From assembly GCA_025558095.1 (NCBI GenBank), contig JAIVFI010000026.1, positions 1 to 64,000 of the forward strand: a stretch of DNA of 64,000 bases, in the 5' to 3' direction. How positions within the stretch are numbered: the stretch's first letter is position 1; the number at the start of each line of letters is the position of its first letter. Position numbers and translations under genes: made by a program. Of the stretch, positions 29,653 through 39,572 are shown piece by piece. The notes beneath the pieces were generated by a model. The model worked only from the letters and a program-made list of their open reading frames with translations. It had not been told where the DNA came from and searched no databases. Source of the DNA: Hyaloraphidium curvatum (taxonomy: Eukaryota; Monoblepharomycota; Hyaloraphidiomycetes; Hyaloraphidiales; Hyaloraphidiaceae).

Positions 29653-31170
29653 ATGTCCGCGGACGACGCGCCGGCCGCGCCGGCGGGCGGGGCGGAATCG
29701 CCGCACCACCGGGGGCTGCTCGACCTCGTCGACCTCTCGCCCATGACGGCGCTCCGCTGGGCGCTGTGGTTCCTCGCCGCTGCCGGAACGCTCCTCAACG
29801 GCTTCTCGCTGCTGCTCCTCGGCGTGGCTCTGCCGCTTGCCGTGCAGGCCTTCGGCCTCGACTCGGCCATCGTTGGCATCGTCGGCGCTGCGCTTGTCTT
29901 TGGCTCGGTGCCTGGATCCCTAGCCGGGGGCAGGCTCGCGGACCACTTCGGCCGCAAGCCGCTGCTCATCGCCGACCTGGCCGTCGTCACCCTTGGCGCC
30001 CTCCTGAGCGCGCTGGCCAACGGCTCGGCGCTGCTGATCGTCGGGCAGCTTGTCGTGGGGTTCGGGATCGGCATGGACTTCCCCGTCGGCAGCTCGTACA
30101 TTGCCGAGACGGTGCCGAGCCGCGTCAGGCCGAGGCTGGTGGTCGCCAGCATCGCGCTGCAGTCCGTGGGGATGGTGCTCGGCGCCGCGTTCGGGCTGCT
30201 GCTCGTTTCCAGCATCGACAAGATATCGGCGTGGCGCTGGCTCATGGGGATGCTGGGAATGTCGTCGGTGGTGTTTGCTCTGGCCCGGCTGGCGGCGCCG
30301 GAGAGCCCGAGATGGCTCATGCTCAAGGGCCGCTCCGCCGATGCCGCGAGATCCATCGCGCGGCTGGCGCCCAAGCAGGCGGACGAGGCGAAGTCGCTCG
30401 CCGATCTCGCGGGCAACGAACCACATGTGGTCGCGGGGCAGACCGCGGGCGGCGGGATCGCCGGCCTCTTTGCCAAGCAATGGCTGCGCCGAACGCTCCT
30501 GGTCTCGCTCCCTTGGTTGCTCATGGACATCGCCACCTACGGCGTCGCCCTCTTCACCCCGATCATGATCGGCGCCATGTCAGACAACACGGCCAACGTG
30601 GGCCCCCTGGGGCAGGACGTGGCTGACGCGCGCTCGACAACCTGGGTCGACATCTCCCTCGTCGTCGGCGCCCTGCTGAGCATCTTCCTCGTCCCGTGGC
30701 TCGGCCACCTCCCCATGCAGGAGATCGGCTTCGTTGGGATGACCGCGGGCATGCTCGTCATGGCGATCATGTCCTTCCTCCCCGGTGGCTCCTCGGCCCA
30801 CATCGGCGTTTCCCTCGCCGCCCTGGTGATCTACAACCTTTTCATGAACGCCGGGCCCAACGCGACGACCTACGCGTTGGCACCGGAGATCTTCCCGACC
30901 CAGCTGCGGGGATCGGCGTCGGGGTTCGCGAGCAGCATGGCCAAGGTGGGGGCGACGATCGGCGCCGCCGCTTTGCCGCCGCTGCAGTCGGCCGCGGGGC
31001 CGGGGGTGGTGCTGGCGATCATGGCGGGGGTGAGCTTGGCGGGGCTGCTGGCGACGTGGCTGCTCGCGAGGGGGGTCAAGATCGCCGGGGGTTCGTTGGA
31101 GGAGCGGCATCGCAAGGAGGCGGGAATGGAGGGCTCGAATGGCAAGGCGGATGGCGAGGCTTCGGCTTGA
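29653..31170 (+). CDS. Major facilitator superfamily porter, sugar/phosphate-type
   Basis: Intronless, 505 residues, about 12 membrane helices. Family motifs: GGRLADHFGRKPLLIADL between helices 2 and 3 (the MFS A-motif), GFGIGMDFPVGSSYIAETVP after helix 4, APESPRWLMLKGR at the end of helix 6 (the PESPRW/L element of sugar porters), a central loop, and APEIFPTQLRGSASGFASSM near helix 10. The ESPRW and PTxLRG elements are shared by sugar porters and phosphate:H+ symporters; GIGMDFPVGSSYIAE and the 505-residue size fit the latter slightly better. Expected at the plasma membrane. The start at 29653 places about 30 polar residues before the first helix. Confidence 0.9.
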   Translation: MSADDAPAAPAGGAESPHHRGLLDLVDLSPMTALRWALWFLAAAGTLLNGFSLLLLGVALPLAVQAFGLDSAIVGIVGAALVFGSVPGSLAGGRLADHFGRKPLLIADLAVVTLGALLSALANGSALLIVGQLVVGFGIGMDFPVGSSYIAETVPSRVRPRLVVASIALQSVGMVLGAAFGLLLVSSIDKISAWRWLMGMLGMSSVVFALARLAAPESPRWLMLKGRSADAARSIARLAPKQADEAKSLADLAGNEPHVVAGQTAGGGIAGLFAKQWLRRTLLVSLPWLLMDIATYGVALFTPIMIGAMSDNTANVGPLGQDVADARSTTWVDISLVVGALLSIFLVPWLGHLPMQEIGFVGMTAGMLVMAIMSFLPGGSSAHIGVSLAALVIYNLFMNAGPNATTYALAPEIFPTQLRGSASGFASSMAKVGATIGAAALPPLQSAAGPGVVLAIMAGVSLAGLLATWLLARGVKIAGGSLEERHRKEAGMEGSNGKADGEASA

Positions 31171-31409
31171 CGGCGCGGGGCTCGAACGAGGGCCGCGAGC
31201 AGCTAGACAATCCATGTAGGACAAGAACTGAGGCGCGCAGTGTAGATGAGATGTAGCCGACTCATGTAATGTAACCTAACAAAAACGGCAAAGTCACGCG
31301 AGACCAGCTGGCATTCAGAAAACAATTTGTGTGCGTAAGGACGGCTGGGCGGCGGACACCTCGCCATGAGCTGTCGGTCAACACCACGAATCCCAGCACC
31401 GTACACAAT

Positions 31410-31834
31410 ATGGAGGTTCTGGCCGCGAAAAACTCGCAGACGCTTCCTCCTGAGCTCCTTCTGCTCCTTCTGCTCGTGATGGAAGTGCTCGAGCGGCGGG
31501 ACTGGCGCCGCACGTTGACGGCTTTCGCGCGGGCGGCCCGGACCTGCTCGGAACTCGCCCGGCCGCTGGTCTGGCGGAAGGTGACCTCAACGAGCGAAAC
31601 ATAAGCTGTTTCCAGGACGATTTGATGCCCTCGGTTTGGGACCGCGCCCTCGGCTGCGTCCGCGAGCTCTCGATCATCTTCTCGACGACGTGGCCGGCCG
31701 CGGCCTCGAACGAGTCGTGCTTGGGAGTCCTGTCGGCGCCAGTACGGACCATGGGAAGGCTTGAGCGTTTGAGCGTCGAGGTGGCTACCGGAGCGGCCTG
31801 CTCTCCTTCCTCTTTGAAGCCGCACACAGCATGA
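31410..31834 (+). CDS. F-box-like short protein, possible fragment of F-box/LRR gene
   Basis: Begins MEVLAAKNSQTLPPELLLLL, where LPPELL is an F-box start, then MEVLERRDWRRTLTAFARAA and CSELARPLVWRK. A 35-bp phase-0 intron (31581-31615) leads to DDLMPSVWDRALGCVRELSI and a stop at 31834. F-box proteins dock substrates on SCF ubiquitin ligases. Normally several hundred residues follow; only about 70 are readable here. Downstream DNA to about 32100 contains short unconnected pieces such as GRIRVSRLFSNYETLGPIRW in another frame, so the gene may be longer with more introns or be a decayed copy. Confidence 0.5.
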
Positions 31835-32289
31835 CCGTCGGGACCATCTCCATGTCGAACACCGAGTATCATCTTCTCGTCACCGTACTCTATGACCGGG
31901 TGTTCTTGCCGGAAGAGGTATCCTTGAGCTGCGGAACGTCGTGATATATCTTCTAGGGCGCATCCGGGTGTCGAGGCTGTTTTCGAACTACGAGACCTTG
32001 GGTCCGATCCGCTGGAAGCGTCACGTTCGGCTCATGGAAGAGAGGCGCCCTGGACCTTGGAGAAGCAAAGGGCATTTTGGAAGTCGGTTGCGGGTGCTTT
32101 CGTCGTTGAATGAAGCAGCAGCGCGCGGATCGGATCTGGACGTCTTTCTGTCATCTTTGGACACGAGCATGCGAATGGAGCTGATCCCGCCTCTGATCTT
32201 GGCTGCCGTGTGCCTCGGTCCGGGGGTGCCTTGGACGCGGAGTTCGCCGCCGAATCCGCGACCAACCGCTCACCCCGAATTGGCCTGGC
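31835..32289. other. Possible continuation or decay of the F-box gene
   Basis: Lower GC than neighbours, with short frames. A stretch from 31941 (MIYLLGRIRVSRL) has coding character but no clear join to the F-box exons. Confidence 0.3.
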
Positions 32290-34230
32290 ATGGTATCCCC
32301 TCCTCCGCCCTCCCCGCGGCCCCCGCGGCGCCGCTCGCGCGTGTCTTCCCGCGTGGCGCTGCCGCTCGAGGCGGCCAAGTCGTCGCTGGCGTTCCTCGGC
32401 GTCCGCACGGCCGGGCGCGGGACCGCCGGCAGCGGTTCGAGCGGGGCCGGAACGGCGGCGTTAAGACATTCAACGGACTCTGCCGGACCGCCGTTCGAGT
32501 TCCTGGAGTCGCTTGTGGCCGGCGGAGGCCCGCAAACACTGCACCCGGCGGGGGCCGCGGACCCGGGCAGCCGCACGCCCTCGCCCCTTCGGCCGTCCCA
32601 CCTGGCCTCCCCGGCGCCCGCCGACGCCGACTCCACCTTCATGCGGCTCACGCAGCCGGCGCCCTCGCCGCGCCCGCCCAAGCGGCCGGCCGGTAGCGTC
32701 CGCGAGGCCTCGCCCGAGAACAAGCGAGGGCGCGCCGCGAGCTGGAGGCGGCGCACCACGCTGCAGAAGCTTCCCGAGCCGCCGCTGGGCTCGTCAACGA
32801 CCGGAAACAGGGGCAGGGAGGCCACGGAGGAGGAGAGGGCCGAGCTGCGGAGGGGCATGAGGGAGCGTTTCCTCGCCCAGCTCAGGGCAGAGAAGGAGCT
32901 GCTGGAGCTCGAGTCGCGGGCCAGGGAGCGCCGCGAGTCGAAGCTAAGGGAGCTGGACGCCAGGATCAGGCCGCGGAGGAGATCGCAGGTCACGGAGCGG
33001 ACGGGACGGTCGCGGGCCGTCGAGACGGACCCGACGTCCTCCTATCCGGACCTGGACCTGCCTCGGGATCCTCCCGGCTCCCCTCCCAGAGCCAGCCAAA
33101 GAGGCAGATCCACGCAGTGGCAACCATCTCCCCCGCGCCACCGCGAACGAGCCATATCGACCTCGCCTCCGCGGGCCTCTTTCGCCGAGCCGTTCCGCAC
33201 CTCCTTCGCGGACCGCGGCCGCTCCACCACCCGGCGGGACGACCTCCCTCCCCTCCCCGATGGCGTCGATCCCCTCGCTGATTTGCTCTCCCGCTCCCGC
33301 TTCGGTGCCGGCAACGACAAATGGGCCATCGTAGAGGTCGTCGCCCGCCGCATGGGCGCCGTCGCACCCCCGGCCCCCGCCCCCGCCTCTCCCCCTCCCC
33401 CTCCCGAACCCCGATTCCGCGCCTCCGCCCCCCCTGCCACGCACGACGACCCCACGACGCCCGACGGCGCCGAAGACTGGGCGCGGTTCCGCGCCTCTGC
33501 CATGTCCCTCCTGGATCTCTGCACCCCCGCCCCGCCGTCCCCGGCAAACATGGGTCCCCCTTCGCCTGCGAGGCAGGCGGCGCTGCCGGAGCTGAGGTTC
33601 CACTACCCGCCTTCGGTGAGGGTGTCGCCCGAAGATCAGGGGAGGAGGTGGGAGGAGTACGAGGTGCGGACGGCGGGGGGTTCGCCGGAGCCCGCTTCGC
33701 GGCGAGACCGCGGCGGTCGGGAGCGGGATCGCGGGGCGGAAAGATCCGCCGCAGCTTCGGCGCGGGTGGAGCTCGGGTTGTCCGAGTCGGTGGAGGACCT
33801 GCTGCGCCTCGACGTCGACCTCGCCCGCGATCTACCGGGGCGCTCCCCTCCCTCCGCCTCCCGGTCGCTCCGCCCTCCCCTGCCCCCCTCCTCCGACGCC
33901 AGCCCAACCACCGCGCACCTCTCTCCGTTGCACGCGCTGACCCCCCTCTCCCGCCCGCGCCATGCCCGCCCGCTGCTCACCCCGCCCGACCCCGCCGCGG
34001 CGGAGAGGGAGCTGGCGCTGCTGGCCGAGACGAGGGGGCTGATCGCGCGGTTGGAGGAGCTCGTTGTGGAGGGGACGCCCGCGCGGGTGGAGGGGAAGGG
34101 GAGGGAGGGGGTGTTGGAGGAGTTGATGGAGGGGAGCGGGGACGTGGGAGCGTTGGTGGAGGATCTGGAGGGGTGGCACTTGCGGGCCGAGGCGAATGGG
34201 GAGGAAGATGGTGGTGTATTGGAAAGCTAG
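32290..34230 (+). CDS. Disordered Pro/Ser/Arg-rich protein with coiled coils
   Basis: Intronless 646-residue frame starting MVSPPPPSPRPPRRRSRVSS. Mostly low-complexity Pro/Ser/Arg/Ala. A basic-acidic coiled coil lies around residues 178-220 (RGMRERFLAQLRAEKELLEL then ARERRESKLRELDARI). A more ordered patch is DGVDPLADLLSRSRFGAGND then KWAIVEVVARRMG. A C-terminal helical region contains AERELALLAETRGLIARLEE and VGALVEDLEGWHLRAEA. This C-terminal two-helix arrangement could be a dimerisation region. No known domain recognised. In overall character it resembles the protein at 27588-29060, but I see no direct alignment. Confidence 0.5.
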   Translation: MVSPPPPSPRPPRRRSRVSSRVALPLEAAKSSLAFLGVRTAGRGTAGSGSSGAGTAALRHSTDSAGPPFEFLESLVAGGGPQTLHPAGAADPGSRTPSPLRPSHLASPAPADADSTFMRLTQPAPSPRPPKRPAGSVREASPENKRGRAASWRRRTTLQKLPEPPLGSSTTGNRGREATEEERAELRRGMRERFLAQLRAEKELLELESRARERRESKLRELDARIRPRRRSQVTERTGRSRAVETDPTSSYPDLDLPRDPPGSPPRASQRGRSTQWQPSPPRHRERAISTSPPRASFAEPFRTSFADRGRSTTRRDDLPPLPDGVDPLADLLSRSRFGAGNDKWAIVEVVARRMGAVAPPAPAPASPPPPPEPRFRASAPPATHDDPTTPDGAEDWARFRASAMSLLDLCTPAPPSPANMGPPSPARQAALPELRFHYPPSVRVSPEDQGRRWEEYEVRTAGGSPEPASRRDRGGRERDRGAERSAAASARVELGLSESVEDLLRLDVDLARDLPGRSPPSASRSLRPPLPPSSDASPTTAHLSPLHALTPLSRPRHARPLLTPPDPAAAERELALLAETRGLIARLEELVVEGTPARVEGKGREGVLEELMEGSGDVGALVEDLEGWHLRAEANGEEDGGVLES

Positions 34231-34720
34231 AGTTCATTCGCGCTGCGTGAACTACCAACGCATTGGCCGTCAAAGACCTTTTCCATCCTATTGAACGTGT
34301 CCAGGTCTCCAACTCTTGGAATACTGCCGCCGACGGGCTTCTCGAGGGACGCCTGGTCCAGGTAGTCTACGTAGAGAGTGCAGGAGCCTTTGCCTTCGTC
34401 CAAGGAGGCGAAGACATGGATGATGGGAGAGGCAACCAAGCCGTCGGCCACGTGCTCGAGGTGGCCCCCCTCCCCCGAAAGCAGGATGTCGTAGCGCTCG
34501 CTTCGGGGCACGAGGGAAGCCTTGCCGATGCCGACCTCGGGGTCGTCCTCGCCTTCCTTCACGGCGGTTAGGAGCCCGCCCTGTCCGCCGCCACGCCCCG
34601 GCCGAAGATATCGGGCATGATGACGTTGTGGGGTGCTTGGTCGTGATCCGCTCCTTCAGGATCTCCCAGAGCGCCTGAACGCGGGGTTTCCGGTGATCCG
34701 CGCTTCACGCGGCCTTTGGC
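34227..34720 (-). CDS. Hypothetical protein, uncertain exon structure
   Basis: The minus frame ending at 34227 has balanced protein-like composition: EGEDDPEVGIGKASLVPRSE, YDILLSGEGGHLEHVADGLV, ASPIIHVFASLDEGKGSCTL, YVDYLDQASLEKPV and DLDTFNRMEKVFDGQ. Upstream in another frame VQALWEILKERITTKHPT could be a preceding exon joined over a short intron near 34570-34620. I do not recognise a family. The start is not determined. Support is composition and lack of low-complexity sequence, in contrast with the plus-strand frame opposite. Confidence 0.35.
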
Positions 34721-35089
34721 ACCTTTGCGAGCGATCCCCACCACGAACAGATCGCACAGCATTAAAGGAAGGTAGATCACTGGATCCGTGTACTGGCTAC
34801 GTGGTCATTGTCACCGCGCCAACGCGCAGGATCGTGGTCTGCCTGCTGACGTGTCACTAGCTTGCATTCCCGCACCGAACCTGCCCAACATCAAACAAAC
34901 GCAGAAAACACCCGCGGACGAATCGCCGTTTCTGCTGCCGCAGAGTACGTCTGTGGTCGGAATGACGACGGCTTGCCCTGACAAGCAGTGCAGCGCGACG
35001 CGTAGTTCGCAAGGCAGCTCAGTTAGACGACGACGGCGACCTCCTCGGGACCGCAGGGCTTTCGGACCGTGACCGACCACAAGCACGCC
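34721..35089. other. Intergenic upstream of module copy 2
   Basis: Lower GC than average; no gene supported. Contains the region upstream of gene B copy 2. Confidence 0.35.
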
Positions 35090-35451
35090 ATGGAGAAGTA
35101 AGCCGTTATTCAACCCCAGAACAGATCCTTTTGCTGATGACCGCGGCCAGCGTGGTCTCCGAGGCCGATGGAGTGGCGTTTCATGACCGCCAGCGTGCCG
35201 AGATCCGGCAGCAGGAAATGGAGCAGGAGCTTCGGGCGGTCAAAGAGGAGCTCAAGGAATCTCAGAAAGTTCCCTTCTTGATGGCCTTGGCGGCGCTGGT
35301 GGGGCTCGTGGGACTCCCCACCAACTACCTCTACTGCCTTCACACGGGGGAAGTTTCCGGGACGCCGACGTGGATCGGACTGTTGGCCGCGACGTTCGTT
35401 GCGATCCCTACGTTGTACCAGGTTCGCACTAGGGGTGTCAAGAAGATATAG
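35090..35451 (+). CDS. Module gene B, copy 2: small coiled-coil membrane protein
   Basis: Exon 1 is 8 nt (35090-35097), the intron 53 bp (35098-35150, GTAAGC donor, CTGATGAC branch-like site), and exon 2 runs to 35451. The product of about 102 residues begins MENVVSEADGVAFHDRQRAE, has a charged coiled coil (QQEMEQELRAVKEELKESQK), then VPFLMALAALVGLVGLPTNY, a loop, and TWIGLLAATFVAIPTLYQVR with a basic C terminus. It shares QKVPFL, LLAAT and AIP, the two-helix plan and the 8-nt first exon with the gene at 21304-21655, but overall identity is modest. It ends 24 bp from the stop of gene A copy 2, tail to tail. Confidence 0.72.
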
Positions 35452-35475
35452 ACATGCCAACCAAAGTTCACCAAG

Positions 35476-36240
35476 TCACGACACGGTCCCGACCCCACTG
35501 CGCTCCCCTGCGCGCAACCCGAGCAGCGACGCCAACCCCGACACAGCGCCACGAAATATCCCCTGCCCCGTCGGCGGACCGTCCTCATTTCTCGCCGGCG
35601 CTCCGCAACGTGCCACCACGAAGCAACCCCAGTCGAAACCCCTCTCCCTGTCCGGGAACGGGTCCCCGTCCTCGATGGGCGCCATGACGTCCCAGTCCCG
35701 TTCCGCGTCCGGGTGTGCCGGTGGGTGCAAGCCCGCGAGCCGCAATTCGAGGGCCGAGAAGCGTGGGGCGTCCAGGCGGAAACGCTCGCGCACCGCGGCC
35801 TTCAGCGCGCGTCCGTCCGAGACGCCACGCATGGAGATGCGTGCGGGCAGCCCGAGCTCGGGAAAAATGACGGTGATCGAGGGGAAGCCCGGCTCGGGGT
35901 CGCCCCCGGCGGCGCGAGGGAGCGGGGCACAGAGGGGCGCCGGCCGCCAGCCGGCCGTGCGGGCCACGAAGAAGCCCCCCGCGATGCCGCGCTGGTCGAC
36001 GTCGTCGTCCTCCGCCACCGGCCGCGCGGCGCTCCACAGGGCCTCGGCCTCGGGGTGCTCCGGCCGCAGCGGGCCGCAGTGCCGCAGCTCGACGACGCGG
36101 TCTTCGTCGCCGCTGCGGAACCCGAGCTCCCACGCAACGGCGCGCCGCAGCCGGCGGCCCAGCAGGAGCCCGTAGAGCGGCACTTCCACAAACCGCGGGT
36201 CACGCTCGGGGAGGCACGCGTATATGGACAACCCCGCCAT
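35476..36240 (-). CDS. Module gene A, copy 2: tandem-repeat-domain protein of unknown family
   Basis: Same length (254 residues) and orientation relative to gene B as copy 1, but on the opposite strand of the window. Begins MAGLSIYACLPERDPRFVEV. From GRRLRRAVAWELGF to the residues before NEDGPPT the two copies match at every base I compared (35588-36159). The first 27 codons and the last 35 codons carry many differences, including synonymous ones. The pattern of identical centre and diverged edges fits gene conversion. Its start is about 100 bp from the stop of the histidine kinase gene. See copy 1 for the internal repeat and fold comment. Confidence 0.75.
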   Translation of the reverse strand: MAGLSIYACLPERDPRFVEVPLYGLLLGRRLRRAVAWELGFRSGDEDRVVELRHCGPLRPEHPEAEALWSAARPVAEDDDVDQRGIAGGFFVARTAGWRPAPLCAPLPRAAGGDPEPGFPSITVIFPELGLPARISMRGVSDGRALKAAVRERFRLDAPRFSALELRLAGLHPPAHPDAERDWDVMAPIEDGDPFPDRERGFDWGCFVVARCGAPARNEDGPPTGQGIFRGAVSGLASLLGLRAGERSGVGTVS

Positions 36241-36341
36241 GCATGCTTTGGGCGCCTGTGCTGCAAGTCCCTAACAAACAAGATTCAATCGATGCTCTCA
36301 TTGCTCTCATTCAGCACACTGAGGCAGAAATGGACAAGGCA

Positions 36342-36603
36342 TCACGCTCCAAGCTCCTCGTCCCGCCCGCAGCAAGTGGCCGGTTCCGACTCCCGCACGC
36401 CACCGAACCCGCCGGCCCTCAGCCTCTCCACCACCTCCCCCAGCTGCACTGGGTCCAGCGGCTTGGCGATGTACCCGTCCATCCCCGCCTTGAGGCACCT
36501 CTCCCTGTCCCCCCGCATCGCGTTGGCCGTGATCGCGATGATCGGCAGCCTCGCCGCCCCTTCTTCCGCCTCGGCGCGGCGGATCTCGGCGGTGGCTTCG
36601 TAC

Positions 36604-36636
<33 letters not shown>

Positions 36637-38594
36637 CACGCGTCGTACCTTGCCCCCCGCGCGGCGGCGACCGCCTTCGCGCCGTCGGGCACCGTGGTGA
36701 CGTCCAGGCCGAGCTTGGACAGTATCCTTTCGGCGACGCGCTGGTTCACAGGATTGTCCTCCGCGAGCAGCACCCGCAGGCGGCGGAAGGAGGAGGAGCG
36801 GGCGACCATGGAGGAGAAGGACTGCGCGGGGGCCGGGCGGGGGCTGTCGGGGTCGTCCTCGGCGGGGGCGGGGTCGGCGCGGAGGTCCAGTGAGAAGGAG
36901 AAGGAGGAGCCGCGGCCGGGGGAGCTGGCCAGGTCGAGGGTGCCGCCCAGGAGGGTGACGAGCTGGTTGGAGATGGCCAGGCCGAGGCCGGTGCCCCCGA
37001 ATCGGCGCGTGGTCGAGCCGTCCCCTTGTTCGAAGGGGTGGAACAGCCGCGGCCGCACCTCTTCCGGGACCCCGATCCCTGTGTCGTCCACGGAAAAAGT
37101 GCAGCGCACCCGCTCCGTCCCATCGGGATCGGGGGGGAGGCGGGAAAGGAGCAGCCGCAGCTCCACGGACCCGCGTTCCGTGAACTTGACCGCGTTGCCG
37201 ACCAGGTTCGAGAGCACCTGCCTCAGGCGGGGCCCGTCCGTCCGCGCGACCACCTTCCGCGGCCGCGGCCCCGCCCCGTCTTCCCACCGGACGGAATGCG
37301 ACAGGACCAGCCCCTTTGCCCGCGCCACCTCGCCGTACAGGGTGGTGACCTCGCCGCAGAGGGCGCCCAGGTCGGCCGGCAGCACGTCCAGCTCCATCTT
37401 GCCGGCCTCGATCTTGCTCAGGTCCAGGATGGAGTCGAGTACGCCGAGGAGGTTCTCGGCGCTGCGGAGGGCGGTGTCGGCGCAATCTCGTTGGTCCGCA
37501 GTGAGGTCCGTGTCGAGGAGGAGGCGGAGGTGGCCGAGCAGGCCGTTCATGGGTGTCCTGGCCGACGGAGATCAGCCAGCGGAGCACAATTTGGCCGAGA
37601 TAACTCACCGGATCTCGTGGGACATGTTGGCGAGGAACTGTGACTTGACCCGGCTGGCCGACAAGGCTTCGTCGCGGGCCGCGGCGAGCGCGTCGGCCTG
37701 GGCGTGGGCCTCGGTCATGTCGCGCACCAGGGCGAGGTTGTACCCCACGCCCCCGTGCTCCAAATAGGAGGCAACGACCTCGACCGGAAAGATGCGGCCG
37801 TCCTTGGCCTGGTGTGTGGTTCCCAACCGCTGCGTCTTGGCCTCGATCAGCTGCTGCCAATGGTGGCGCCACATCGAGCGGTCATAGTAGATATCGTGGT
37901 CGAACAAAGAGGAAGCCAGCATCTCCTCGCGCGTGCGGCCCAGCATCCTGCAGGCGGCGTCGTTGACGAACACCACGCGGGCGTCCGAGTCGATGAGCCA
38001 CGCCGATTCGTGGACGCGGTTGAGCACGCTCCACGCCAGCAGGCCCTGCGCCTCCTCCGCGCGGCGCGAGGTCACGTCCTCGAACGAGGCGACGCTGCCG
38101 ATGATTTTGCCGGCCGGGTCGCGCAGCGGGCCCAGCCGCGTGTGCAGGATGTGCGGGCGGCCACCGTTCGCCGCCGGCAGGTACAGATCGAACTCGCACG
38201 ACGAGCCGGCGGCGAGCACCTCCGCCAGGCGCTCCTTGAGCGGCTCCCAGGGGCCGCCCGGCGCGAGGTCACCGTCCGTCAGCCCGGTGCCGCTCTCCGG
38301 CACCGCCAGACCGCCCCGCCCTCTTCCGCTGGGGTTCCGGGCCGTAGCGGCCCGGAGGAACGCGGGGTTGGCGTAGATCGGGTGGGATCCCGTGTCGAAA
38401 AGGACGACCGCCCCCGGCAGGTGGTCGGCGAGAGACCGCAGCATCGCCTCCGAGGGGGTCGCCGCCCGGGCGGGTCCGGGTACGCCGTGGCCGGCGTGGC
38501 CGTTGACCGGCCGGGGCGACAGGGCGTCGGCCGCCATCGCCGAAGGAGAGGCGCGAGGGCAGAAAGGGACACGGCCGTCGGGCCGCTCCGCCAA
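36342..38594 (-). CDS. Hybrid histidine kinase with two PAS domains and receiver
   Basis: Two exons joined by a 51-bp intron (37558-37608) inside the H-box: ANMSHEIR to [12 protein letters not shown]. About 733 residues. PAS 1 covers about 50-180 ([20 protein letters not shown]), with a PAC-like [18 protein letters not shown] 2 covers about 190-310 ([20 protein letters not shown], then [20 protein letters not shown]). The phospho-acceptor His is near residue 327. The ATPase domain has N-box [25 protein letters not shown] and [14 protein letters not shown]. The receiver has [17 protein letters not shown], phospho-Asp in [20 protein letters not shown] and [12 protein letters not shown]. No membrane segment, so cytosolic sensing through PAS is likely, as in fungal PAS-containing hybrid kinases. 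The signal is unknown. Intact and probably functional. Confidence 0.95.
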
Positions 38595-38791
38595 CCGCGC
38601 TCAACCGGACCCCAAACCATCAACCGTCCGTCAGGGGTCTTTGACATAGCTGATTGGTTTCTGTGAAGCGGGAAAAGGCCTAATGCAGTGCCATGGTTCA
38701 TTTCCGCCACACGTCACGAACCTCCCAAGTTTCAACGTCCACCGGAAATAGGCTGAATCCGAGTCGTCCCTCATCCCTCACATCAGCTTCA

Positions 38792-39010
38792 TCAGCAGGT
38801 GCAATTGGGACACACCGATTCGGGCCACAGGGCTAGTCCCAAACCCATCATTGTCCACAGTGCTAAGGCAGCGATGCCCAACGCTACGCCGTCGAGATGG
38901 TTTATGGTTTGGACCTCCGTCTCGCGATGAGGAGCGAAAAGGGGAAGACGGCCAGCCTCCACGTCCCCGCAGAACGCGGAAGCCTGTCCGCGCTTCTCCT
39001 CGCGCACCAT
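38792..39010 (-). CDS. Hypothetical small single-span membrane protein
   Basis: 72 residues from 39010 (MVREEKRGQASAFCGDVEAG) with a hydrophobic helix VALGIAALALWTMMGLGLAL and a Cys-containing end (ESVCPNCTC). No homologue recognised. Short and unsupported by neighbours; could be chance. Confidence 0.25.
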   Translation of the reverse strand: MVREEKRGQASAFCGDVEAGRLPLFAPHRETEVQTINHLDGVALGIAALALWTMMGLGLALWPESVCPNCTC

Positions 39011-39572
39011 CGTGTGCCGCTGCCATTGCGAGCCAGTTCGTGGCGCAGGAGCGGCCGGTCGGCCTGGACGTCGACGGAACACCAGCCCCCGGACATCCGG
39101 TCGCAGGCCAAGGGCGACGTTCGGTCCGGTGACCCTTTTACTTACGGTGAGGGACTTGAAAAGCCGAGAAGACAATCCTTATGCACCCGAGAGCGCCGAC
39201 CTGTTCGGATCCGAGCGCAAAGACTCGGTTCACGTGCACTCCGACCAGACCGCCACTGACGCAACGACTCAATCGTGCACGCGCAGCACCGAACCAATAC
39301 CGGAAACAATTTCATTTACCGATATCTCTCTTCCGCAATGGTCCGGAGGTTCGCCACCTCAGGGACCATCGTGTGGCGCCACCCGGCGGCGAGCGGAGGC
39401 GGGGGTTCTCTTGTTTGTGGACCCTGGCCGTGCCGACCCATGACGCCCATGGCCGGGCAATCTTCACAATGGCCTTGAAAACTCTAGTCGCGAGGGCTCC
39501 GGTCTCCCTCCGATAGCATTCTCCGCGACTCCGGGGCCCGGCGGCGCGGGGGACGCGCCGGCGCCGCGCTCC
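39011..39572. other. Intergenic upstream of second Zn2Cys6 gene
   Basis: No supported gene. GC is lower near 39225-39330. Nothing else recognised. Confidence 0.35.

Noticed and set aside
35713-37767. 684-codon plus-strand frame crossing gene A copy 2 and the histidine kinase
   Set aside because: Antisense shadow of two well-supported minus-strand genes.
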